NCBI GenBank assembly: GCA_020352515.1
Contig: CP070678.1
Span: forward strand, 3,094,530-3,137,245
Reading direction: 5' to 3'
Source: Phycisphaerales bacterium
Lineage (GTDB): Bacteria; Planctomycetota; Phycisphaerae; Sedimentisphaerales; Anaerobacaceae
DNA: 42,716 nt
Part shown: positions 1-8,122 of the stretch, one piece after another
How positions within the stretch are numbered: position 1 is the stretch's first letter
Layout of the letters: the number at the start of each line of letters is the position of its first letter
Notes under the pieces: model-generated
Told to the model about the DNA's origin: nothing
The model's database searches: none
What the model saw: the letters and a program-made list of their open reading frames with translations, nothing else
Made by a program: the position numbers and the translations under genes

Positions 1-2
1 CG

Positions 3-959
3 GATGTTGTTGTGCAGGCGACGGTGATCGAACCGGACGAGCCCGAGTCCGTGGACTTAACGGCACCGGAGGAGGCGGCCGAACCCAATGAGTCGAGTGA
101 GGCGCCGGAATCTGAAGGGGATGTAAACTCAGGCGACCGGGCAGAGGTGGAGAAGCCTGCCGCTTCACAGGCAGCGGGGTCGGGCGGTGATGCGGCCATT
201 GCCGAGACGCGGGTGGAGACGGGTGCGAAGCCGAGCGCGGGGCCTGCGGAAATGGCGGTGGATCTTGGGGGCGGTGTGAAGCTGGAGCTGGTCCGTATAG
301 CGGCGGGGCAGTTTTTCATGGGCTCTCCGGCCGGTGAGCCCGGGCGGGAGGTCGACGAGGGCGCTATGCACCGCGTGTGGATAAGCAAGCCTTTCTACAT
401 GGGCAAGTTCGAGGTGACACAGGCTCAGTATGAGGCGGTGACGGGAGAGAGGCCGAGCCATTTCGACGGCAACGACCTTCCGGTGGACAGTGTCTCGTGG
501 GACGACGCGGTTCGTTTCTGCGAGAGCCTGAGCCAGAAGGAGGGACGGCGCTACAGGCTGCCGACGGAGGCGGAGTGGGAGTACGCGTGTCGTGGGGGGT
601 CGAGTCTGGCGTTTTCGTTCGGGCTGAGCTATTCGCAGCTTTCGGAGCACGGCTGGCACTTCGATATCAGCCAGAACAAGTCGCACGTGGTTGGGCAGAA
701 GAAGTCAAACGCTTTCGGGCTCCACGACATGCACGGGAACGTTTGGGAGTGGTGCGCGGACTGGTACGGGAAGGACTATTACGGCAGTAGCCAGGCGGTC
801 GATCCGGAGGGTCCGGCGTCGGGGGAGCACCGGATTCTTCGCGGCGGCTCGTGGCAGTGCGGGCCGGCCCTTTGCCGGAGCGCTCTTCGCGGCTGGGGGC
901 CGCCGGCCAACCGGGGCAGCCACGTGGGGTTTCGGGTGGTGCTCGAGGCTCAGGACTGA
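3..959 (+). CDS. SUMF1/FGE-sulfatase domain protein, 5' partial
   Basis: The reading frame is open to the left edge, so the true start is probably outside the window; the first in-window start is a GTG at 12 (315 residues). Residues 1-80 are an acidic, Ala/Glu/Pro-rich low-complexity linker, suggesting a longer protein with upstream domains. Residues ~83-312 form a complete formylglycine-generating-enzyme-like fold: GQFFMGSP, the EVTQAQYEAV helix, RLPTEAEWEYACRGG, GLHDMHGNVWEWCADWY and RGGSW, ending in GFRVV. Cys283 and Cys288 are spaced C-x4-C just after GGSW, the spacing of the two catalytic cysteines in true formylglycine-generating enzymes; many bacterial SUMF1 homologues lack this pair. 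It could therefore modify a sulfatase cysteine, or be a non-catalytic SUMF1 protein. No sulfatase gene is in the window. The family call is firm; the enzymatic role is open. Confidence 0.9.
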   Translation, partial: DVVVQATVIEPDEPESVDLTAPEEAAEPNESSEAPESEGDVNSGDRAEVEKPAASQAAGSGGDAAIAETRVETGAKPSAGPAEMAVDLGGGVKLELVRIAAGQFFMGSPAGEPGREVDEGAMHRVWISKPFYMGKFEVTQAQYEAVTGERPSHFDGNDLPVDSVSWDDAVRFCESLSQKEGRRYRLPTEAEWEYACRGGSSLAFSFGLSYSQLSEHGWHFDISQNKSHVVGQKKSNAFGLHDMHGNVWEWCADWYGKDYYGSSQAVDPEGPASGEHRILRGGSWQCGPALCRSALRGWGPPANRGSHVGFRVVLEAQD

Positions 960-1393
960 GGCATATTCGGGGGGCTCTGGCCCAAGCGATGCCGTTGCGG
1001 CGGGGGTCTGGACGAGCGGCAGTAAGGACCAAATATTGCATATCCCAAATAAAGCAAAACACTATGGGATATAGGGCGATTTTTGTCTGCGTCCGTTGGA
1101 AGCGCACGGTGGGGCGGCGATTTGGAGGCTTGAATTTGAGGCGAAAAAGCGCCCGGGGTATGAGGTGCGAAAAACGGGCTTATTGGACGATTGGGCGGGT
1201 TTTCGGCGGTTAGGGGCGGTTTCGGAGCGTTGCGTTGGGCGGTGAAAAAGGACCTTTCCTGCAATATTTCGGGCTGCGGACACGTCTTATAACATGACGC
1301 GTTGCTATTTTTTTGAAGCCGCATTTTGGCGGTTTTTTCGCGGCGGTCGGGGGTGGTTAGATGAGCTATTACAGTAATTAACGGGGTATTGTA
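960..1393. other. 434-base intergenic region with inverted repeats
   Basis: I see no convincing coding region here. It holds an 8-bp inverted repeat, ATATCCCA at 1040-1047 and TGGGATAT at 1065-1072; a TATAAC box at 1288-1293 without a good -35; a terminator-like hairpin with a T6 run at 1315-1338; and an 11-bp palindrome ATTACaGTAAT at 1368-1378, with a further GTAAT reaching the start codon at 1394. A long 3' UTR or a small RNA ending at the terminator would both fit. Confidence 0.5.
1315..1338 (+). terminator. Rho-independent terminator candidate
   Basis: The arms AAGCCGC (1316-1322) and GCGGTTT (1329-1335) form a 7-bp stem with one G-T pair around a six-base loop, and T6 runs over 1333-1338. 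It lies 356 bases after the SUMF1 gene and 56 bases before the next start, so it ends either a long 3' UTR or a separate short transcript. Confidence 0.5.
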
Positions 1394-1771
1394 ATGGATT
1401 CCGGTATCGGAAAGCAGGGGTTTGCGATTGAAAGCGACGGGGCGAGGCATGTGCGCCAGAGGTACAGTGCGCTGTCGGCGTTTCATTTCGAGAACGGGTA
1501 CAAGTTCTCCGCGACGGACCTTGGTAACCAGGGGGTGAAGATAGATTTGACCGACAAGGAAGAGGTTGCCGGGGCGATAATCCTGCCGCCGAAGAAGGTT
1601 CACGAGTGCGGCCGGTGGCTTTTGAACACTCTTGGGCAGGACCGCATGGGGCTGCCGAAGGAGCTTATAGCGATTCTTGAGCGGCTGAGCAGGGAGAAGA
1701 AGCTGAGCAAGGTTCTCAAGCGCGGGGACAAGAAGAAGATAAAGGACGCCCTGAGGGTCCTGAAGAGTTGA
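1394..1771 (+). CDS. Small basic protein of unknown function
   Basis: 125 residues; I do not recognise the family. No signal peptide or membrane segment is visible, so it is probably cytoplasmic. The N-terminal ~60 residues look like a mixed beta/loop segment. The C-terminal half, from about residue 70, is helical and strongly basic, with HECGRWLLNTLG followed by Lys/Arg-rich helices (KKLSKVLKRGDKKKIKDAL). Such a tail is compatible with nucleic-acid binding, but no known motif is present. The ATG at 1394 has a weak ribosome site (ACGGGG at 1381-1386). The gene converges with 1814-2386, leaving 42 bases. The coding bias matches neighbouring genes, and the frame is cleanly bounded by a terminator-like hairpin upstream, which supports a real gene. 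Confidence 0.65.
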   Translation: MDSGIGKQGFAIESDGARHVRQRYSALSAFHFENGYKFSATDLGNQGVKIDLTDKEEVAGAIILPPKKVHECGRWLLNTLGQDRMGLPKELIAILERLSREKKLSKVLKRGDKKKIKDALRVLKS

Positions 1772-1813
1772 GAGTTCGGGCGTTGTCCGCTACGGGCAGC
1801 GGGCGGGGCGGTT

Positions 1814-2386
1814 TTAGATAGCGCGCCAGTTGACGGGCTGTTTGTCGATTTCGAGTATTTCCACGCGATTTATGAGCCAGCCGCGGGCGGGGTCTTTTCG
1901 CAGATAGAGGCGGAGCTTCACGAGTATCCATTTTTTGTAGTCGCGTGCGACGAAGCTGTCGTCGGTGAAGGTGACTTTTGCGAAGAGGGTGACCTTTGCG
2001 GCGGGGGATGACAGTTCGACGAGGCGGCCGGTGCGCCGGATTTTCTCGACTATTGGGCGGGCCAGCCGTCCGCGGACGCGGCGGATCAAATCGGCCTTGC
2101 CGGCGTTGACCGAGTCGGAGTAGTCTTCGGCGATGATGGATGCGATTGCGGTGAAATCGGCGCGTCGTACGGCGTCGGCTCCGGTCTTGATCAGGGCGTC
2201 GATTCTCTCGATGTCGGTCTGGACCAGCGCATCGAGGCCGAAGCCGAGGGCCGCAACGGCGAGGGGCAGGAGCCACTGCCAAGGGCGGCGCTTCTCAGGC
2301 ATGAAGCTGCGGAAAGTGAGCAGGCCGAACAGGACGAGAACGGCGGCGCCGACAAGTGTCCAGGGCTGTTCGAATACATTCAGCAT
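1814..2386 (-). CDS. Membrane-anchored NTF2-like (SnoaL-type) domain protein
   Basis: 190 residues. Two N-terminal membrane helices are visible, about residues 10-28 (TLVGAAVLVLFGLLTF) and 36-55 (WQWLLPLAVAALGFGLDALV), with basic residues between them. The rest (~56-190) has the pattern of a cystatin-like alpha+beta NTF2 fold: a helix (IERIDALIKTGADAVRRAD), a second helix at the FTAIASIIAEDYSD site, then beta strands (AAKVTLFAKVTF, WILVKLRLYLRK, WLINRVEILEID). Such domains bind small ligands or mediate protein contacts; no catalytic residues can be assigned. The ATG at 2386 has AGGA 10 bases upstream, and a good promoter lies at 2426-2454, so it is probably a single-gene unit. Function unknown; the fold assignment is by pattern only. 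Confidence 0.75.
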   Translation of the reverse strand: MLNVFEQPWTLVGAAVLVLFGLLTFRSFMPEKRRPWQWLLPLAVAALGFGLDALVQTDIERIDALIKTGADAVRRADFTAIASIIAEDYSDSVNAGKADLIRRVRGRLARPIVEKIRRTGRLVELSSPAAKVTLFAKVTFTDDSFVARDYKKWILVKLRLYLRKDPARGWLINRVEILEIDKQPVNWRAI

Positions 2387-2425
2387 ATCTGCAAGGTCCT
2401 CTTCGTTCTTAAGCTACCTGGGAAG

Positions 2426-2454
2426 ATTTTACAATCGTGGACAAATTCGGTCAA
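2426..2454 (-). promoter_or_regulatory. Sigma70-type promoter for the NTF2-like gene
   Basis: On the minus strand, -35 TTGACC (2454-2449), a 17-base spacer and -10 TAAAAT (2431-2426) each match five of six consensus bases. The predicted transcript start near 2419 gives a leader of about 33 bases to the ATG at 2386. Confidence 0.6.
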
Positions 2455-2642
2455 GGGGCAAGCAGGTTTTTGGGAGGCCTCCGCGCAGCAGGGCCGCATG
2501 GCTGGACCAAAGTCGGGGGGCTGATGGATCGGCCCGGGTCGGCGGGGGCATGTGCGAGTTGTCGGGCAGAGAAGCGCGTCGGAGGCGGCCGGCAACGGGT
2601 CGACCGAACGGGGGCGGGCGATATTCGGCAGCGGGGGGAGGT

Positions 2643-3458
2643 TTAGCGTTTGCAGGGATAGCCTCTTGCCATGAATCTTACGTCCTCGCCCTCACCTGCG
2701 GGTATTGGGTAGTTGAATGCCTGGCCGCTTCCTTCCATTCCGAGGCGCGACATTTCCTTTGTGCTGTTGTCAACCCACTGGTGCAACCCTGCGTGCCCAT
2801 CCACATAGCCGAGCGTGCTCATGGACTTGCTGTGCAGGATTGAAAGCGGGTCTATCCATCTCTGGGTGTCGACGTGCATGATCCAGGAGCCTATGTTCCA
2901 GCCTCTGCCGTCCATTTCTTCGAGCAATATGTAGGTTTCGGCGGGCCTCTTTATTTCACTGTATTTCATTACTCTGGGGTAGCCGCCTCCCGATTCTCCG
3001 CGGGCGCCGCCGGCCATAGAGAAGGTGCGCCAGGCGTCCTGCGCGGGGCTTTTCTTTCTCGGGTCGGACGGGCAGCGATAGACGTCGAGGTTCTTGAGAT
3101 AGGGCCATAACGCTCCTCTTTGTATGCCGCGCCACTCCTGGTCCCGAGTGGCCGGCCGCCCTGCGTAGTTGAGGCTTGTATCCTGGGGAGGCTCGACCCA
3201 GAATGGGCGAAGCTGATTGAGGCCGGCGTTGGTCTTGAAATCCGCCTGTCCCGGGACATGGCTGCCGACGAGCTTGTCGTCATTATCGTCCTTGTATATG
3301 TAATAGGCGAGGGCGATCTGCTTGACGTTGCTTACGCAGTGGACTCTCCTGGCCTGGTCCTTGGCCGCCTGTAGTGCGGGCATGAGGATTGCCATGAGGA
3401 TGGCGATGATTGCAATAACGACGAGCAGCTCAATTAGAGTGAAGCCTTGCTTCTTCAT
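2643..3458 (-). CDS. Type II secretion pseudopilin-like protein, paralogue 1
   Basis: 271 residues. The N-terminus is a type III (prepilin) signal: MKKQG followed by FTLIELL, cleaved before Phe6 by prepilin peptidase and then N-methylated. Glu5 of the mature protein (in FTLIE) is present. The hydrophobic helix spans ~6-28. The large C-terminal domain is that of planctomycete/verrucomicrobial pseudopilins: [15 protein letters not shown], a Cys-containing VYRCPSD motif near 125-131, and the terminal DGH segment ([11 protein letters not shown]). It ends in [10 protein letters not shown], very close to the end of paralogue 3 (FMANGYPCKS). Such proteins act as minor or surface pseudopilins; the assembly partners are not in this window. 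The start is supported by GGAAAGGA about 10 bases upstream. The H-x9-DG family is heavily expanded in this phylum, and individual roles are unknown. Confidence 0.88.
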   Translation of the reverse strand: MKKQGFTLIELLVVIAIIAILMAILMPALQAAKDQARRVHCVSNVKQIALAYYIYKDDNDDKLVGSHVPGQADFKTNAGLNQLRPFWVEPPQDTSLNYAGRPATRDQEWRGIQRGALWPYLKNLDVYRCPSDPRKKSPAQDAWRTFSMAGGARGESGGGYPRVMKYSEIKRPAETYILLEEMDGRGWNIGSWIMHVDTQRWIDPLSILHSKSMSTLGYVDGHAGLHQWVDNSTKEMSRLGMEGSGQAFNYPIPAGEGEDVRFMARGYPCKR

Positions 3459-3610
3459 CTTTCAGTTTCCTTTCCGTTGAAACAGGCAAAGGGCGCCCGT
3501 GTGCCAAAGGATACATGAGGCCCGTGGAAAGCAGGGCCCGTGTAGTGTTTTAGCTTTTGCAAGATCCATATAAGTATATATTGTTCTTGGGCGGTGTAGT
3601 CGGATTTTCC

Positions 3611-4519
3611 TCAATACAAGTCGGGGTCGGATCCTCCTCCCAGCCACCCGCTGGCTGGGCCGTTCCACTGCTCCATGTTGTTGCGAGGCGGAGGGCTCAT
3701 GTCGGGAAGATTCGGCTTGACATCTATCACTCGCCAGCGGACATGATTGTCGCCAAAAAGCTGGCTTCTGCCCGTGGCGGCGGCCTGGCCGAATGGGGCG
3801 GCGATGCTTGGGTTGTGAATCCTTCCCTCGTTCCAGGACCAGCCTCCCCTGCCGTGGTTATAGCGGTAAATTCTGTCGCTTCCGTCCAGATTGAGGATTT
3901 CCGACATCAGCAGTCTATCGGCGCTGAGGGTTCTGGCGACGAGGTCCCTCTTTGCATTGGCGCCGCACTCATTGTCATCAAGCAAATCCACCCTTCCATA
4001 GTAGCTGTATGCAATCTCTGCGAAATCGTGGTTTGGCCAATTGACCACTTTGACCCATTCCTGCATGAACTGGCCGCTGCAACAGGGGCAGGTGACCATG
4101 GGACTTACGTTTCCGGTATTCTTGTAGTCAGGGCCGAACACCTTGATGTAAGGGTTGATACTCTCCATGTTCCACATCACCGTGTCTTTGATTTTCTTCG
4201 GGGCATTATTAATATAATGTGGATACACATGCCCTGCCCACTTGTTTACCATCGCCATGAGCCGGCCGTCGTTGTCATTGGAGTACATCTGTATGGCTGT
4301 TCCCCATTGTCTGAGCCGACTGCCGCAACTGATTCGTCTGGCCATATCCCTTGCTTTCTGCAGCGCCGGCATTAGTATTGCCATGAGAATGGCGATGGTT
4401 GCAATTACGACGAGAAGCTCTATCAGGGTGAAGGCTCTGTAGGGCGTTTTGATTTGTCGATTCGGGACTGTCGTTTCGGCCGCCGTCAACGTTATCCGCT
4501 TGCCGATAACAGAACACAT
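3611..4519 (-). CDS. Type II secretion pseudopilin-like protein, paralogue 2
   Basis: 302 residues from the ATG at 4519, chosen because GAGGACGAG lies just upstream; an earlier in-frame start at 4582 falls at the predicted transcript start and is unlikely. The prepilin motif is preceded by an unusually long leader of about 28 residues ([20 protein letters not shown]), whereas paralogues 1 and 3 have five-residue leaders. The hydrophobic helix is followed by [15 protein letters not shown] and a C-terminal domain that is much less similar to the other two. A CPCCSG motif replaces the usual CPSD motif, and FGDNHVRW stands in the DGH position. It may bind a metal through the Cys cluster, or simply be disulfide-bonded. 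It has its own promoter at 4593-4622. Membrane/periplasmic; function not assignable beyond the family. Confidence 0.85.
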   Translation of the reverse strand: MCSVIGKRITLTAAETTVPNRQIKTPYRAFTLIELLVVIATIAILMAILMPALQKARDMARRISCGSRLRQWGTAIQMYSNDNDGRLMAMVNKWAGHVYPHYINNAPKKIKDTVMWNMESINPYIKVFGPDYKNTGNVSPMVTCPCCSGQFMQEWVKVVNWPNHDFAEIAYSYYGRVDLLDDNECGANAKRDLVARTLSADRLLMSEILNLDGSDRIYRYNHGRGGWSWNEGRIHNPSIAAPFGQAAATGRSQLFGDNHVRWRVIDVKPNLPDMSPPPRNNMEQWNGPASGWLGGGSDPDLY

Positions 4520-4592
4520 TGTCTCGTCCTCATACGCTGCCAGGACTTGCAGGTTAACCTGATAATCAGTACTGCTGTGCACGACACGATTA

Positions 4593-4622
4593 ATAATACC
4601 GGCATCGGAGCCTCGATTTCAA
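4593..4622 (-). promoter_or_regulatory. Sigma70-type promoter for pseudopilin paralogue 2
   Basis: On the minus strand, -35 TTGAAA (4622-4617), an 18-base spacer and -10 TATTAT (4598-4593) each match five of six consensus bases. The transcript start is predicted near 4586, about 67 bases before the ATG at 4519. Confidence 0.5.
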
Positions 4623-4774
4623 GGCGTTTGGTCACAAACGTGGGCGATACTCCTTGGAGAAAGGCCCCGAAACGCGGTAGCTCGCTGAAAATCAAGCACT
4701 TTGGCGTCTTTTCGGGAAAAGAGCGGTTTGCGAGAGAGCTTTCTTCCGGTTTTGAAGCTACTTACTGGTGCTGT

Positions 4775-5539
4775 TCAATCATGCGACTTGCAGGGATAGC
4801 CATTTGCCATAAAGAGGATATCTTCCTGCTCGTCGGCCGGGGGTGTCAAATAGAAACTGAAACTTCCCGGCTCAAACATGGCTGTTTCGCACCAATCGAT
4901 GAAACTCTTATCGTGCCACCTGTGCATCTCCGAGTGGCCGTCGGCAAAACCGAAGGTGCTTCTTTTGCCATGCCACATGGCCAAGGGGTCTACCCAGCGG
5001 GGTGGATTGAAGTTCATGACCCATGAGCCGGTATTAAAACCCCTCGGGTCGATGTCTTCGAGAAAGACGTATTTGGTTCCAGGGTTCTTTATATCGCTGT
5101 ACTTTTGGGCCCGAACGGAGCCTCCCCAGCCTTCCCCGTTTGCGCCGCCTGCTATTGAGAAGCTTCTAAAGGCAAACTGTGAGGGGTCCTTTATCCTGCG
5201 GTCGGAGGGGCAACGGTATACATCTATCTCCTTGCCGGCGTATGGAAACAGGAGACCTCGCCTGATGGCGGCCTTCTTCTCGTCGACCGTTGCATTACTT
5301 GCGGGGCGTCCGACCCACTGAATTGGATTGTCGGCCACGTGACCGGGCACGAGCTTGTCGTCGTTTTCATCGGTGTACATGAACCAGGCAAGTGAGAGGG
5401 TTTTGACGTTGCTGACGCAATGTACTGCGCGAGCCTGGTCCTTGGCTTTGCGGAGGGCGGGCATGAGGATGGCCATGAGTATGGCGATGATTGCGATTAC
5501 GACGAGCAGCTCTATCAAGGTGAATGCCTTTTGTCTCAT
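4775..5539 (-). CDS. Type II secretion pseudopilin-like protein, paralogue 3
   Basis: 254 residues from the ATG at 5539, giving MRQKA then FTLIELL, the standard short prepilin leader. AAAGGAC lies about 9 bases upstream. An in-frame upstream start at 5593 would add 18 residues with no prepilin logic and is rejected. The mature helix is nearly identical to paralogue 1 ([20 protein letters not shown]). Shared landmarks include [47 protein letters not shown], the WVDPLAMWHGK segment, FADGHSEMHRW and the FMANGYPCKS tail. Paralogues 1 and 3 are evidently a recent duplication with paralogue 2 between them. Membrane-anchored, facing the periplasm. Its promoter (5726-5754) implies a leader of about 180 bases, long for such a gene. 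Confidence 0.88.
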   Translation of the reverse strand: MRQKAFTLIELLVVIAIIAILMAILMPALRKAKDQARAVHCVSNVKTLSLAWFMYTDENDDKLVPGHVADNPIQWVGRPASNATVDEKKAAIRRGLLFPYAGKEIDVYRCPSDRRIKDPSQFAFRSFSIAGGANGEGWGGSVRAQKYSDIKNPGTKYVFLEDIDPRGFNTGSWVMNFNPPRWVDPLAMWHGKRSTFGFADGHSEMHRWHDKSFIDWCETAMFEPGSFSFYLTPPADEQEDILFMANGYPCKSHD

Positions 5540-5725
5540 TATCGAACTGTCCTTTCCGGTTGGGCCGGGCCGACCGCAGGCTGGAACAGACATTCAAGAA
5601 TTCATTTATGGTCGTCGGGCGGTCGCGTCCGATTCCCGAAGACCGTAAACAGGATGCGCCAGAACGGGTCTGTGTTCGGCCACTTGCCAGAATCTGCATA
5701 AAATTGGGACTTTCTTCACACAATC

Positions 5726-5754
5726 ATTGTACCATAAGGGGCCGGCGGGGTCAA
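5726..5754 (-). promoter_or_regulatory. Extended -10 sigma70 promoter for pseudopilin paralogue 3
   Basis: On the minus strand, -35 TTGACC (5754-5749), a 17-base spacer and -10 TACAAT (5731-5726), with TG one base before the -10 box (TGGTACAAT). The transcript start near 5719 lies about 180 bases upstream of the ATG at 5539. Confidence 0.6.
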
Positions 5755-5769
5755 CAATGGCGAATTTTT

Positions 5770-5785
5770 TCGCGCGTACGCGCGA
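5770..5785. repeat. Perfect 16-bp palindrome
   Basis: TCGCGCGTACGCGCGA is its own reverse complement. It lies 50 bases past the kbl stop, in the 296-base gap before the promoter of pseudopilin 3. Read leftward it is followed by A6 rather than T, so it is not a standard kbl terminator. It could be a protein-binding site or a cruciform; the role is unknown. Confidence 0.6.
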
Positions 5786-5835
5786 GACAGGGGTGGGCTC
5801 GGCGTTGGCGGCTATGGCGGGGTTGTTCGGCGGGG

Positions 5836-7020
5836 CTATACCGCGAGCCGGCGTTTGGCCTGCTGTATCTTTTCGACGGCAAAGTCGAGGTCTTCTTTGG
5901 TGTGGGCGGCGGAGATTTGCGTTCGGATTCTTGCGGCGCCTTTTGGGACGACGGGGTAGGAAAAGCCTATGACGTATATTCCCATTTCGAGCAGCAGGGC
6001 GGCCATTTTCTGGGCGAGGACGGCGTCGCCGAGCATGATGGGTACGATGGGATGCTCTCCGGGCAGGACGCTGAGGCCGAGTTGTGCTATTTGGCGGCGA
6101 AAACAGCGGGTATTATCCATGAGCCTGTCGCGCAGTTCGGTGGAGGCGGAAAGCAGTTCGAGGACCTTTAGGCTGGTGGCGACGATGGCGGGGGCGAGGG
6201 TGTTGCTGAAGAGATAGGGTCGGGACCTCTGGCGAAGGAGCTCGATGATCTCTTTTCTGCCGGAGGTATAGCCGCCGCTGGCCCCTCCGAGGGCCTTTCC
6301 GAGAGTACCGGTTATGATATCGATTCGGTCCATGACGCGGCAGTGCTCGTGTGTTCCGCGGCCGCGCCGGCCGAGGACGCCCACGGCGTGGGAGTCGTCG
6401 ATCATGACGAGGGCGTCGTGTTTTTCGGCCAGGTCGCATATTCCGCCGAGGTTGGCGATGGTTCCGTCCATGGAGAAGACGCCGTCGGTTGCAATCATTC
6501 GGAAGCGGGCCGAGGCGGCTTCCTGGAGCTTTTGTTCGAGGTCCGCCATGTCGGAGTTTTCGAACCGGAGCCGGCGGGCCTTGCAGAGGCGTATTCCGTC
6601 GATGATGCTGGCGTGGTTGAGGCGGTCGCTGAGGATGGCGTCCTGATCGGTCAGGAGGGTCTCGAAGAGTCCTGTGTTGGCGTCGAAGCAGCAGCTATAC
6701 AGTATCGTGTCTTCGGTACCGAGGAATTCGGAGATTTTCTGTTCGAGCTGCTTGTGTATCTGCTGTGTTCCGCAGATGAATCGTACGGAGGCGAGGCCGT
6801 AGCCCCATTTTTCGTAGCTTTCGCAGGCGGCTCTGATGACTTCGGGATGGTCGGCGAGGCCGAGGTAGTTGTTTGCGCACATGTTTAGTACTTTTTGGCC
6901 GCCCTGGACGGTGATGGCGGCCCGTTGGGGGCTGCTTATGATGCGCTCGGCCTTGTAGAGCCCGTCGGCGGTTATCTGCTGGAGCTGCTGCGATATGTGA
7001 GATTTCATTTTGCCGAACAT
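5836..7020 (-). CDS. kbl: Glycine C-acetyltransferase (2-amino-3-ketobutyrate CoA ligase)
   Basis: 394 residues, full length for the family (E. coli Kbl is about 398). A PLP-dependent alpha-oxoamine synthase that cleaves 2-amino-3-ketobutyrate with CoA to glycine and acetyl-CoA, in the cytoplasm. Landmarks: [14 protein letters not shown] (~46-59), [13 protein letters not shown] (~81-93), [14 protein letters not shown] (~131-144), [10 protein letters not shown], the Asp-Asp-Ser-His cluster [12 protein letters not shown] (~206-217) and the PLP Schiff-base lysine in [10 protein letters not shown] (Lys242). The start has GAGG 8 bases upstream. The stop of tdh lies 13 bases before this start and both read leftward, so the two threonine-degradation steps are co-transcribed. 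This lets the cell use threonine as a source of glycine and acetyl-CoA. Confidence 0.96.
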   Translation of the reverse strand: MFGKMKSHISQQLQQITADGLYKAERIISSPQRAAITVQGGQKVLNMCANNYLGLADHPEVIRAACESYEKWGYGLASVRFICGTQQIHKQLEQKISEFLGTEDTILYSCCFDANTGLFETLLTDQDAILSDRLNHASIIDGIRLCKARRLRFENSDMADLEQKLQEAASARFRMIATDGVFSMDGTIANLGGICDLAEKHDALVMIDDSHAVGVLGRRGRGTHEHCRVMDRIDIITGTLGKALGGASGGYTSGRKEIIELLRQRSRPYLFSNTLAPAIVATSLKVLELLSASTELRDRLMDNTRCFRRQIAQLGLSVLPGEHPIVPIMLGDAVLAQKMAALLLEMGIYVIGFSYPVVPKGAARIRTQISAAHTKEDLDFAVEKIQQAKRRLAV

Positions 7021-7033
7021 ATTGAAAGCCTCG

Positions 7034-8062
7034 CTATTGTGGGGTCCAGTCGAGAATGACCTTTCCGGAATTGCCTGATCTCATAACCTCGAAGCCCTTT
7101 TCGAATTCTTCGGCGGGGAACCTGTGGGTTATTAGGGGCGTTATGTCGAGTCCTTTTTGTATGAGCATTGTCATTTTGTACCAGGTTTCGAACATCTCGC
7201 GGCCGTATATTCCTTTTATGGTCAGGCCGTTGAATACGACGCGGTCCCAGTCTATGGCGGTGTGGGGGAGGATGCCGAGCATCGCTATTTTTCCGCCGTG
7301 GCACATGTTTTCGAGCATGCTTTTGAAGGCGTCGGGGCTTCCGGACATCTCGAGGCCGACGTCGAATCCCTCTTTCATGCCGAGGTGGTCGAAGGCGTCG
7401 TGGATTTTGTCGGTCCTGACGTCGATGGCCATTGTGGCGCCCATCTTTTTGGCGAGTTCGAGGCGGTATGGATTGACGTCGGTAACGACGACGTGGCGCG
7501 CCCCGGCGTGCTTTGCGACGGCTATAGCCATGCTTCCGATGGGCCCGGCGCCTGTTATCAGCACATCCTCTCCGACCAGGTCGAACGAGAGGGTGGTGTG
7601 GGTGGCGTTTCCGAGGGGGTCGAAGCAGCTAAGGACCTCGGGCGATATTTTGGGGTCACAGTGCCAGATGTTGGATACAGGGATTCCAAGATACTCTGCG
7701 AATGCGCCGTTTCGGTCGACTCCGATGCAGCTCGGGTCCTTGCAGAGGTGCCTTCTTCCGGCGAGGCAGTTTCGGCATCGTCCGCAGACGACGTGGCCCT
7801 CGCCGCTGACCAGCTCGCCCAATTCGACGTCGTGGACGTTCCTGCCGAAGCGCTCGACCGAGCCGACGAATTCGTGGCCTATGACAATGGGTGTGCGTAT
7901 TGTCTTTTGCGCCCATTCGTCCCAGTTGTAGATGTGCAGGTCGGTTCCACAGATGGAGGTCTTCCGGATTTTGATCAGGACATCGTTCGGGCCGACATCT
8001 GGTTCGGGGACGTCATCGAGCCAGAGTCCGGGGCGTGGGCTCTCTTTAATCAGTGCCTTCAT
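7034..8062 (-). CDS. tdh: L-threonine 3-dehydrogenase
   Basis: 342 residues, the usual length. A zinc-containing medium-chain dehydrogenase that oxidises L-threonine with NAD+ to 2-amino-3-ketobutyrate, which Kbl then cleaves. Catalytic zinc ligands are visible: Cys38 in [13 protein letters not shown] and His63-Glu64 in IGHEF. The structural zinc lobe has four cysteines, Cys93, 96, 99 and 107 (CGRCRNC then C). The Rossmann motif is [18 protein letters not shown], and Asp in [10 protein letters not shown] fits NAD+ preference. The [12 protein letters not shown] segment is typical of true threonine dehydrogenases as opposed to general alcohol dehydrogenases. It follows surE by 60 bases and precedes kbl by 13; all are probably driven from the promoter at 8980-9008. 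Confidence 0.96.
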   Translation of the reverse strand: MKALIKESPRPGLWLDDVPEPDVGPNDVLIKIRKTSICGTDLHIYNWDEWAQKTIRTPIVIGHEFVGSVERFGRNVHDVELGELVSGEGHVVCGRCRNCLAGRRHLCKDPSCIGVDRNGAFAEYLGIPVSNIWHCDPKISPEVLSCFDPLGNATHTTLSFDLVGEDVLITGAGPIGSMAIAVAKHAGARHVVVTDVNPYRLELAKKMGATMAIDVRTDKIHDAFDHLGMKEGFDVGLEMSGSPDAFKSMLENMCHGGKIAMLGILPHTAIDWDRVVFNGLTIKGIYGREMFETWYKMTMLIQKGLDITPLITHRFPAEEFEKGFEVMRSGNSGKVILDWTPQ

Positions 8063-8122
8063 GGGCGGTGACTTTCAGTCGAACAGTTTAGCGAGCGGTT
8101 GTTTCGGTTCGGCCAACTCATG

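Noticed and set aside
1787..1802. Short hairpin CCGCT/AGCGG between convergent genes
   Set aside because: Only five pairs and no T-run; not enough to call a terminator.
7157..8071. 304-codon open frame on the plus strand
   Set aside because: It is antisense to tdh, and the translation has no recognisable motif and a Val/Asp/Gly-heavy composition typical of a shadow frame.
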